A program made the position numbers and the translations under genes. The notes under the pieces were generated by a model, which saw only the letters and a program-made list of their open reading frames with translations, was not told the origin of the DNA and did no database searches. A DNA stretch of 5,720 nucleotides from Planctomycetes bacterium RIFCSPHIGHO2_12_FULL_52_36 (lineage in GTDB: Bacteria > Planctomycetota > Brocadiia > Brocadiales > Bathyanammoxibiaceae). Below are positions 1 to 5,707 of this stretch, in pieces. Location: NCBI GenBank assembly GCA_001828545.1, contig MHYW01000074.1, forward strand, positions 1 through 5,720. Direction: 5' to 3'. The stretch's first letter is position 1. Each line of letters begins with the position of its first letter.

Positions 1-854
1 ACTCCCAGCTACTGGGGGCGAAAAACATCTGGGACGCAGTAATGGTGGACCAATCTCCCATTGGACGCACCCCCAGGTCTAACCCCATAACTTACATCAA
101 GGCGTTTGACGAGATAAGGAGGCTCTTTGCCTCCACCAGGGAGGCCAGGGTAAGGAACTTCGGCCCTGGCGCCTTCTCGTTTAACGTCGTTGGTGGGCGG
201 TGCGATTACTGCCAGGGAGAGGGTTACAGGAAGGTAGAGATGCAATTCCTGGCAGACGTCTACGTAACCTGCGAGAAGTGCCATGGCAAACGCTTCAGGA
301 GGGATATACTGGACATCAGATACAGGCACAAAAACATACATGAGGTGATGGAAATGACCGTGGAGGAGTCCCTGAAGTTCTTTGAGGACGTACCCTCGCT
401 GGTGGAAGACCTGAAGTGCCTGCACGACGTGGGCCTTGGCTACCTCCGCCTGGGCCAGCCCGCCACCACCCTCTCAGGAGGCGAGGCACAGCGACTCAAA
501 CTGGCCAGCTTCCTTGCAAAGAGGTACCAGGAAGACATACTCTTCCTCTTTGACGAACCCACCACGGGACTCCACTTTGAGGACATTAGAAAGCTCCTGG
601 ATTGCTTCCGGTGCCTCCTGCGGGAAAGGCATTCCCTCCTGGTCATAGAGCATAACCTTGAGGTAATAAAGTGTGCAGATTATATTATAGACCTTGGGCC
701 CGAGGGAGGCGAGAAAGGGGGACATATTGTAGGCACCGGCACGCCAGAGGAGATTGCAAACCTGAAAGACTCCTACACCGGTGGATACCTGAAGGAATAT
801 CTGAAGGGAGAAACCGTAGTCCAGAATACAAGACGTTGGAATTCTGACTATTAA
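1..854 (+). CDS. uvrA: Excinuclease ABC subunit UvrA, C-terminal part (5' end outside window)
   Basis: DNA-damage recognition ATPase of nucleotide excision repair; it works as a dimer that loads UvrB at lesions in the cytoplasm. The reading frame is open from the left edge (first full codon at position 3), giving 283 visible residues, so ATG 42 is internal and not the start. Visible in order: the VDQSPIGRTPRSNP block (about residues 15-28), the C-terminal zinc module with Cys-x2-Cys at codons 201 and 210 and Cys-x2-Cys at codons 270 and 279, the ABC signature LSGGEAQR (471-494), Walker B ending FDEPTTGLH (about 549-575) and the H-loop IEHN. The protein ends a little after the usual SYTG-x-(F/Y)-L block, so the C-terminus is complete. 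The Walker A motif of this second ATPase domain lies upstream of the window. Odd: AFDEIRRLF and LASFLAKR replace the commoner wording, suggesting a divergent or double-length UvrA. The family call is firm; the subtype is open. Confidence 0.97.
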   Translation, partial: SQLLGAKNIWDAVMVDQSPIGRTPRSNPITYIKAFDEIRRLFASTREARVRNFGPGAFSFNVVGGRCDYCQGEGYRKVEMQFLADVYVTCEKCHGKRFRRDILDIRYRHKNIHEVMEMTVEESLKFFEDVPSLVEDLKCLHDVGLGYLRLGQPATTLSGGEAQRLKLASFLAKRYQEDILFLFDEPTTGLHFEDIRKLLDCFRCLLRERHSLLVIEHNLEVIKCADYIIDLGPEGGEKGGHIVGTGTPEEIANLKDSYTGGYLKEYLKGETVVQNTRRWNSDY

Positions 855-864
855 CTTGCTAATT

Positions 865-884
865 CCCTGTAGCTTGCTGCAGGG
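865..884. terminator. Candidate terminator hairpin between convergent uvrA and atpD
   Basis: The only clear inverted repeat in the 77-bp gap: arms CCCTGTAG (865-872) and CTGCAGGG (877-884) form an 8-bp stem with one G-U wobble. The loop on the + strand is CTTG, closed by a G-C pair, which is the CUUG-type stable tetraloop in a + strand transcript. It begins 10 nt after the uvrA stop, and 47 nt beyond the atpD stop for - strand transcripts. Neither side has a convincing U-tract, so intrinsic termination is uncertain; it could equally be a 3'-end protecting stem. The rest of the gap (855-931) is AT-rich, with no gene that I can see. Confidence 0.45.
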
Positions 885-931
885 TAGTTCATTAATGAGG
901 GGGCTACTACAATACGTTAATTTACTAAAGG

Positions 932-1579
932 TTAAGAAGGGGTAGGTTTGGCTTTGGCTTGTCTTTCCTTTTTACCCTTTAGCCTCTTCAGCCTAAAGAC
1001 GTCCTCCCTGGCCCTTTCTTCCAGGGTTTCTTTGATAAATCGCACCTGAGCGGCCAGGCCAGGTATAAGTATCTGCTCCAGGGCATTGACCCTCCTGGAG
1101 GTCTTGCGTATCTCCCTGCCCAGCCTTTTTAGTTTAATCTCCAGAGGGGCCATGCTTATGATACTTTCTATAACGGCACTAAACTCTGAGGCAGTCTCGT
1201 CTATCCTTGGGCTTGTGCCACTGCCAGAATAACCTCCTTCAAAAAGAGGGGGTGTGGTGCGTGTCTTTACCTCAGGGACACGTATGCCCCAGATGTTTCT
1301 CTCCTTTATATCTATAGAAAGCCCATTATTGCAGGCGAGGGCGGCCGACTCTACCCTTTCCAGGCCGTCTACTGCCAGGGACATGATAAGAGAGGTTGTA
1401 GCCTTGTGGAGTTCTTCGCTGATGCGGCCCCTTGCCGATACGAGAGGCTTTACCCCCTCCATGAACTCCTTTAACAGGGCGTCCCTTTTCCTCTTCAGTA
1501 ATTCTACCCCATGCTGGACCAGCCTCATCTGCGCCCTCTTCTGGAGTAGATTCATCCTCGTAGGGCTTATATGTTCCAT
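932..1579 (-). CDS. atpD: V/A-type ATPase subunit D (central rotor axle)
   Basis: Subunit D forms the long coiled-coil shaft that turns inside the A3B3 ring and, with F, couples ATP turnover to ion transport through the membrane rotor. The 215 residues show the family layout: an N-terminal helix with the PTRMNLLQKR block (residues 6-15) followed by a Lys/Arg-rich heptad stretch to about 65, a variable central section (about 80-130) containing NIWG at 95-98, and a C-terminal helix with the diagnostic RRVNALEQILIPGL (162-175) and a basic RLKRLKGKK segment (196-204). The Lys-rich tail is a little shorter than in Thermus. ATG 1579 is preferred over the ATG at codon 9 because family members start about eight residues before the conserved Arg-Met. 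The gene abuts the atpB stop codon (TAG-ATG), so translation by reinitiation is likely. Also called ntpD. It is the last gene of the operon; uvrA converges on it. Confidence 0.96.
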   Translation of the reverse strand: MEHISPTRMNLLQKRAQMRLVQHGVELLKRKRDALLKEFMEGVKPLVSARGRISEELHKATTSLIMSLAVDGLERVESAALACNNGLSIDIKERNIWGIRVPEVKTRTTPPLFEGGYSGSGTSPRIDETASEFSAVIESIISMAPLEIKLKRLGREIRKTSRRVNALEQILIPGLAAQVRFIKETLEERAREDVFRLKRLKGKKERQAKAKPTPS

Positions 1580-3007
1580 CTAGGGCATAGTCTCCTCTGG
1601 TTTATAATAAGGTGAAGGTGCCTCCTCCAATATCTCCTCAAAGTATTCGGTGATAACCTCTCTGTTTATGCGGTGGAGTTCGCTCCCAGGGAACATCTTG
1701 AGTAACCTCCAGGCCAGGTTAAGGGTGTCTTCTATGGTCCTGTTGGTATCTCCCTGGCCTATAAAGCCATTTTCAAAGGCCTCGGCAAAGCGGAGGTACT
1801 TTTTATCCAACTCGCTAAGGGCCTCTCCTCCCACTATGGCTATCAGTCGCCTCAGGTCCCTGCCGTGGGCGTAACAGGCGTAGAGCTGGTCGACAACCTG
1901 ACGATGGTCCTTCCTGGTCTTGCCTGCCCCTATACCGTTGTTCATAAGCCTTGAGAGACAGAGCAACACGTCTATTGGGGGATAAACACTGGCGTGGTGG
2001 AGGTGGCGGCTGAGTACTATCTGGCCTTCAGTAATATAGCCCGTGAGGTCTGCAATGGGATGGGTTATATCGTCGTCGGGCATGGTAAGTATAGGTATCT
2101 GGGTAATAGAGCCCTTCTTGCCCTTTATCCTCCCTGCCCTCTCGTAGAGGGAGGCCAAGTCGCTATACATATAGCCGGGGTAGCCCCTCCTGCCAGGGAT
2201 TTCTTCCCTGGCGGTGCTAATCTCCCTGAGGGCCTCACAATAGTTGGTCATATCCGTGAGAATGACTAGCACATGGTAGTCGCGTTCAAACGCCAGGTAC
2301 TCTGCCACAGTAAGGGCAAAGCGCGGCGTGAGGAGCCTTTCAATTGTAGGGTCATCGGCCAGGTTAAGGAAACAGACCGCTTTACCCGTGGCACCTGAGT
2401 CTTCGAAACTACGGAGGAAGAAGGAGGCCTCCCTCTGGGTTATGCCCATTGCAGCAAAGACCACCACAAACTGGGTCTCCTCCCCAAGCACCGTGGATTG
2501 CCTTAATATCTGGCTGGCCAATTCATTGGCGGGTAGTCCTGCCCCAGAAAATATGGGAAGCTTTTGTCCCCTTACAAGGGTGTTGTTGCCGTCTATGGCC
2601 GAGATGCCTGTCTGTATGAACTCGTTGGGTTTGGCCCTTGAGACGGGGTTTATGGGGGTGCCAGTTATCTCCATCCTCTTCTCAGAGATAACCTCAGGCA
2701 AACCATCTATAGGCTCCCCCCTTCCATTAAAGACCCTCCCTACCATATCTCTGCTTACGGGCAGCCTTGCCACCTCTTCTTTTAGCCTCACGGTGGTCTG
2801 TACCACCTCAAGCCCGGTCGTCTGCTCAAGTACCTCAATACAGGCGTACTCGCTAGAGACCTCCAGTACCTGTCCAGTCCGAACCTCTCCGTTGGGCAGT
2901 AACACCTCAACCATGGCGTTATAGCTGAAGCGCTTTCCCCCCTCTACGAATATAAGTGGTCCAGAGATATAATTTACGCCCTTATATTCCTTTGTCAGCA
3001 GATCCAT
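1580..3007 (-). CDS. atpB: V/A-type ATPase subunit B (non-catalytic ring subunit)
   Basis: Regulatory, nucleotide-site-sharing subunit that alternates with A in the soluble A3B3 hexamer. The 475-residue length fits the family (about 455-480). Visible: N-terminal beta-barrel beginning KEYKGVNYISGPLIFVEG (6-23), NEFIQTGISAIDG (128-140), the degenerate P-loop region FSGAGLPANE (153-162) that lacks the GKT of the catalytic subunit, ERDYHVLVILTDMTNYCEAL (241-260), MPDDDITHPIADLTGYITEG (309-328) and LSRLMNNGIG (351-360). Arg353 in the last block matches the arginine finger known in Thermus B as R360; the 7-residue shift comes from a shorter loop near residue 174. The A in PAN is as I recall Thermus, not a defect. 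ATG 3007 matches the family N-terminus and lies inside the last codons of atpA (26-nt overlap, different frame), so expression is coupled to atpA. Also called ntpB. Confidence 0.98.
   Translation of the reverse strand: MDLLTKEYKGVNYISGPLIFVEGGKRFSYNAMVEVLLPNGEVRTGQVLEVSSEYACIEVLEQTTGLEVVQTTVRLKEEVARLPVSRDMVGRVFNGRGEPIDGLPEVISEKRMEITGTPINPVSRAKPNEFIQTGISAIDGNNTLVRGQKLPIFSGAGLPANELASQILRQSTVLGEETQFVVVFAAMGITQREASFFLRSFEDSGATGKAVCFLNLADDPTIERLLTPRFALTVAEYLAFERDYHVLVILTDMTNYCEALREISTAREEIPGRRGYPGYMYSDLASLYERAGRIKGKKGSITQIPILTMPDDDITHPIADLTGYITEGQIVLSRHLHHASVYPPIDVLLCLSRLMNNGIGAGKTRKDHRQVVDQLYACYAHGRDLRRLIAIVGGEALSELDKKYLRFAEAFENGFIGQGDTNRTIEDTLNLAWRLLKMFPGSELHRINREVITEYFEEILEEAPSPYYKPEETMP
1592..1598 (-). 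promoter_or_regulatory. Ribosome binding site for atpD, inside the end of atpB
   Basis: AGAGGAG on the - strand lies 12 nt before ATG 1579. The spacing is long for direct initiation. A nearer ATG at 1588 (codon 474 of atpB) is only 3 nt away and is followed by CCC-TAG, so it opens no product. The arrangement favours ribosomes that finish atpB and restart at the adjoining atpD ATG. Confidence 0.5.
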
Positions 3008-4772
3008 CGTTGACTCCCGTTAACTCAGGTTTGTGAAGGTTCTCAAAGACCTCTTTTATTCCCTCTTCCAACCTTGCGTAGTGTTCGTCAAATCTCTCTT
3101 CGGGTATCTCCTTGAGCCTGGAGATCTCTTCCCTCACAGGGAGGCGGAGGAGAGTGGTTACAGGGGTTCCTGCCTCTATCTCCTTCTTGCATTTTTCATA
3201 AAATAGAATAAAGGCGGTGAGCATCTTATATTGTTTATTTAAGGAGCAGGAGGCATCCACGGGGGAGAAGGCGTGTTGCTGGAGGAAGCCATCCCGAAGC
3301 ATCCTGGCCGACTCCAGGATAAGCCTCTCTGCGTCTTGAAGGGCGTCAGGGCCTACCAGTTGAACCACTTCTTGAAGTTCTGCATCTTTTTGCTGAATCT
3401 GGAGCATCTGGGTGCGGAGGTTATCCCATTGAGGGCTTACGTTCTTCAGGTACCAGTCTTTCATGGGCTGGTAATAGAGGGTGTAGCTCTTGTGCCAGTT
3501 TATAGCGGGGAAGTGGCGGCGATAGGCCAGGTGGGCATCAAGGGCCCAGAAGGCACCGCTTACCCTCATAGAGTGTTGTGTTACAGGTTCAGAGAAGTCA
3601 CCCCCGGGGGGAGAGACTGCACCCACTATTGTAACTGAGCCTAGTCTACCGGGTCCACCCAGACATTCCACCCTTCCCGAACGTTCGTAGAAGCTTGCCA
3701 GCCTGGTGGCCAGGTAGGTGGGAAAACCCTCCTCCCCCGGCATCTCTTCAAGTCTGGAGGATATCTCCCTGAGTGCCTCCGCCCAGCGGGAGGTGGAATC
3801 GGCCATGAGGGCCACATTAAAACCCATGTCTCTATAATACTCTGCCAGAGTAATGCCAGTGTATATAGAGGCCTCTCTAGCGGCGATAGGCATGTTGGAG
3901 GTGTTGACTACCAGGATGGTTCGCGACATAAGTGGGCCTCCTGTCTTTGGGTCCTCCAGGTGGGGGAATTCTGTTAGCACGTCGGTAATCTCGTTCCCCC
4001 TCTCACCACAGCCCACGTAGACTAAGATATCGGCATTAGAATACTTTGCCAGTGTTTGCTCTACCACCGTTTTCCCTGTACCAAAACCGCCAGGTACTAT
4101 GGCGTTACCACCAAGGGTTATGGGAAAAAGCAGGTCAAAGACCCTTTGGCCCGTAATAAAAGGCTCCTCAGGGGGGGTTTTTTTTCTGAAGGGCCTCGGC
4201 CTCCTGACAGGCCATTTCTGTATCATAGACAACTGCCGGCCCCCCTCAAGGCTGACCACTGTATCTTCTACCTTAAATTCCCCTTTCTTTACCTCCTTTA
4301 CCACCCCGCTTATCCCTGGCGGTACCATTATCTTATGCAAGAAAACCCCTGTTTCCTTTACTTCCCCTAAGGTGTCCCCTTCCTGAACAGTGTCTCCCTT
4401 TTTGACCCTGGGCGAGAAGTGCCAGGTCTTTTCCCTGTCTAGTCTGTTTACGATTAGCCCTCTGGCCATCCAAAATCCGCTTTGCTTCTCTATTTCGTCT
4501 AAGGGCCTCTGAATGCCATCAAAGATCCCTCCTAAAAGCCCAGGACCTAGCTCTACAATAAGGGGCTCGTCAGTGCTCTCTACGGGCTCTCCCACAAAGA
4601 GCCCCGAGGTGTCCTCGTATACCTGGATGAAGGCAGTGTCTCTATCCAGTCTTATAATCTCACCAATAAGACCAAGATTGCCCACCCGTACTATGTCGTT
4701 CATTTTTGCCCCTGTCATGCCCCCGGCTATTACTGCGGGACCAGAAATCTTAATTATCTTGCCTCTTATCAT
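2982..4772 (-). CDS. atpA: V/A-type ATPase catalytic subunit A
   Basis: Catalytic subunit of the rotary V/A-ATPase: it hydrolyses or makes ATP at the A/B interfaces on the cytoplasmic face. The 596 residues are full length (family about 575-600). Visible: N-terminal barrel with VYEDTSGL (51-58), LGPGLLGGIFDGIQRPL (75-91), the A-specific bulge insertion (about 110-190, containing HKIMVPPG), TGQRVFDLLFPITLGG (207-222), P-loop GGFGTGKT (228-235, Lys234/Thr235), GCGERGNE with catalytic Glu257 (254-261), Walker B end ALMADSTSRWAEALREISSR (321-340), SPPGGDFSEPVTQ (387-399) and HFPAINW (420-426). No catalytic residue is missing. Odd: the P-loop is usually GPFG(S/A)GKT, so residues 229 and 232 differ; and an A8C7 run encodes residues 196-201. 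ATG 4772 matches the MI-x-G-x-I family start and follows the atpF stop by 10 nt. Length and the bulge separate it from F-type beta subunits. Also called ntpA. Confidence 0.98.
   Translation of the reverse strand: MIRGKIIKISGPAVIAGGMTGAKMNDIVRVGNLGLIGEIIRLDRDTAFIQVYEDTSGLFVGEPVESTDEPLIVELGPGLLGGIFDGIQRPLDEIEKQSGFWMARGLIVNRLDREKTWHFSPRVKKGDTVQEGDTLGEVKETGVFLHKIMVPPGISGVVKEVKKGEFKVEDTVVSLEGGRQLSMIQKWPVRRPRPFRKKTPPEEPFITGQRVFDLLFPITLGGNAIVPGGFGTGKTVVEQTLAKYSNADILVYVGCGERGNEITDVLTEFPHLEDPKTGGPLMSRTILVVNTSNMPIAAREASIYTGITLAEYYRDMGFNVALMADSTSRWAEALREISSRLEEMPGEEGFPTYLATRLASFYERSGRVECLGGPGRLGSVTIVGAVSPPGGDFSEPVTQHSMRVSGAFWALDAHLAYRRHFPAINWHKSYTLYYQPMKDWYLKNVSPQWDNLRTQMLQIQQKDAELQEVVQLVGPDALQDAERLILESARMLRDGFLQQHAFSPVDASCSLNKQYKMLTAFILFYEKCKKEIEAGTPVTTLLRLPVREEISRLKEIPEERFDEHYARLEEGIKEVFENLHKPELTGVNDGSADKGI
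3014..3018 (-). promoter_or_regulatory. Ribosome binding site for atpB, inside atpA
   Basis: GGGAG on the - strand sits 6 nt before ATG 3007, within atpA coding sequence. It supports ATG 3007 as the atpB start despite the 26-nt overlap. Confidence 0.55.
4171..4185 (-). other. A8C7 homopolymer pair with a -1 slippery heptamer inside atpA
   Basis: Read in the coding direction, eight A are followed directly by seven C, phased as AGA-AAA-AAA-ACC-CCC-CCT (residues Arg196 to Pro201). The phase gives a perfect A-AAA-AAA heptamer. A -1 slip would read AAC-CCC-CCC-TGA and stop after 201 residues, before the P-loop. The zero frame is open and family-like on both sides (VRRPRPF before, PFITGQR after), so the gene as given is intact. 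The tract may be chance for a Lys-Lys-Thr-Pro-Pro segment. Confidence 0.6.
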
Positions 4773-4776
4773 AATT

Positions 4777-4782
4777 CCCCTC
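4777..4782 (-). promoter_or_regulatory. Ribosome binding site for atpA
   Basis: GAGGGG on the - strand lies 4 nt before ATG 4772 (core GAGG 6 nt away) and directly after the atpF stop codon (4783-4785). It fills most of the 10-nt F-A gap, leaving no room for a separate promoter there. Confidence 0.55.
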
Positions 4783-5115
4783 TTACTTTATCTTGATATG
4801 GTAGCCAATAGCGTGCCTTATCATGTCCTTGACATAGGTATCGCCCCCCTTATCACTGTCCTTACTCCACTTCATGTTGAGGGGCAGTGGTACTACCAGG
4901 GGAACGCTACTTTCTTCTATGAGGCGTTTTGTGCCCTCGTTAAACGAGTCTACGTGGGCCTTATCTACGATGACTATGCCGCAATCCTTGCTCCTTAGGG
5001 TCTCCACAAGGCAATCCTTGACCTGTGTGGGGGAGTGGGCAATCCTGGTCTCTACCCCTGAGAGCCTGAGACCCCTGGCGATCTCCGGTTCAACTATGGC
5101 AAGGATTTTAAGCAA
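4783..5115 (-). CDS. atpF: V/A-type ATPase subunit F (rotor regulatory subunit), TTG start
   Basis: Small rotor subunit that binds D and stimulates turnover. With the TTG start at 5115 the protein has 110 residues, the family size (about 100-110). The N-terminus reads MLKILAIVEPEIARGLRLSGVE (start TTG read as Met), matching the family pattern of a beta strand, a short helix and G-x-R-L-(A/S)-G. Then come a Rossmann-like strand GIVIVD (46-51), VPLVVPLP (71-78) and the C-terminal helix VKDMIRHAIGYHIKI (95-109), which resembles the Thermus F ending. An upstream ATG at 5172 would add 19 residues with no family match, all inside atpE, and has less support. TTG is favoured by an ideal AAGGAG 7 nt upstream and an 8-nt overlap with the atpE stop. 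In many operons gene C lies just before F; here E does. Also called ntpF (or ntpG in Enterococcus). Sequence conservation is modest, so context adds weight to the call. Confidence 0.9.
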   Translation of the reverse strand: MLKILAIVEPEIARGLRLSGVETRIAHSPTQVKDCLVETLRSKDCGIVIVDKAHVDSFNEGTKRLIEESSVPLVVPLPLNMKWSKDSDKGGDTYVKDMIRHAIGYHIKIK

Positions 5116-5707
5116 GGGTTGTCTCCTTAAAGAGGACCCTCGCCACTTCCTCCATGGCCCTCTTTCTGGCATTTTTTATCCGTGACTGGAGACTGTTGTG
5201 AATGGTGACGCGGCCATCGGGACTTGTAAGCACTACACCTCCAGAGATACCCTTTAAGTCTTCTATCCTACAATTCCGCCCTAACTCTCTAATTATCTCC
5301 TGGCAGAGGGCCTTGTCAGAGGGATGCACCTCTATAATTGCTTCACCCTCTAGTTCTTTCAACGCCTCAAGGAGCATTTGTTTAAAGAGCATGGGGTAGA
5401 ACTCCTCCTCTCTGGCCTTGAGGACGGTATCCTCTACCTCCTTCAGGAGACTCTCAATAATCCCTTGTTTTTTAAGGAGGATGGAGTTCTTTACCTCTTG
5501 CTCGGCCCTTGCAAGGCTCCTGGTGCACTCTAGTTTCAATTTCTCGTCAACTGATTTCAATACCTCTTCCCTTAGCCTTTTGACTTCTTTCTCTGAAGCC
5601 GCCTTTATATCCTCTATCTGCTTTTTCGTGGCGGCCTCCAGCCTTTCTTTTTCTTGCAGTACCTCCCTTTCCATATCATCAAGGAGGTCTTTCTGTGTCT
5701 CTTGCAT
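5108..5707 (-). CDS. atpE: V/A-type ATPase subunit E (peripheral stalk)
   Basis: Stator-stalk subunit that pairs with subunit G/H and clamps the top of the A3B3 ring to the membrane part. The 199 residues (family about 185-205) have the expected two parts: a charged, Lys/Glu-rich helix from 1 to about 100, predicted coiled coil, with an Ala/Glu/Lys pattern such as EAATKKQIEDIKAASEKEV (24-42); and a globular C-terminal domain (about 105-199) with AIIEVHPSDK (123-132), GISGGVVLTSPDGRVTIHNS (153-172), LQSRI (173-177) and a final VARVLF helix. The GG-V-x(5)-DGR-x(4)-NS-L-x-SR pattern is the diagnostic part; the helix alone would not identify it. ATG 5707 is the earliest possible start because an in-frame TAA lies at 5714-5716. 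The ATG at codon 12 has no ribosome binding site. Also called ntpE. The call rests on the C-terminal motif plus gene order. Confidence 0.92.
   Translation of the reverse strand: MQETQKDLLDDMEREVLQEKERLEAATKKQIEDIKAASEKEVKRLREEVLKSVDEKLKLECTRSLARAEQEVKNSILLKKQGIIESLLKEVEDTVLKAREEEFYPMLFKQMLLEALKELEGEAIIEVHPSDKALCQEIIRELGRNCRIEDLKGISGGVVLTSPDGRVTIHNSLQSRIKNARKRAMEEVARVLFKETTLA
5123..5128 (-). promoter_or_regulatory. Strong ribosome binding site deciding the TTG start of atpF
   Basis: AAGGAG on the - strand, within the codons for the atpE C-terminus (Lys195-Glu196), ends 7 nt before TTG 5115. It is the best-matched and best-spaced Shine-Dalgarno of the five genes and is the main reason to prefer TTG 5115 over ATG 5172. 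Confidence 0.75.

Noticed and set aside
153..162. Possible defect in subunit B: GLPAN instead of the common GLPHN (protein residues 153-162 of atpB)
   Set aside because: Thermus subunit B, as I recall it, also has GLPAN, so this is a known variant and not a lost function.
9..425. Open frame of 138 codons on the - strand inside uvrA
   Set aside because: Opposite strand of conserved UvrA coding sequence including the zinc module; no recognisable protein features.
884..907. Second inverted repeat GTAGTTC/GGGCTAC in the uvrA-atpD gap
   Set aside because: Only seven pairs with two G-U wobbles and a 10-nt loop, overlapping the better hairpin by one base; not convincing as an alternative structure.
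2328..2924. Open frame of 198 codons on the + strand, antisense to atpB
   Set aside because: It lies wholly over a firmly identified gene, its translation is Ser/Leu/Pro-rich without any family motif, and it looks like a by-product of the codon pattern of atpB.
4513..4998. Open frame of 161 codons on the + strand across atpA and atpF
   Set aside because: Antisense to two recognised genes, with no motif and no supporting ribosome binding site; a shadow frame.
5116..5172. N-terminal extension of atpF to ATG 5172
   Set aside because: The extra 19 residues (Arg/Trp/Pro-rich) do not match subunit F and lie entirely within atpE; TTG 5115 has the ribosome binding site and family fit.
5681..5688. 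AAGGAGGT on the + strand, a perfect Shine-Dalgarno
   Set aside because: It is on the antisense strand of atpE and no credible + strand gene follows it.
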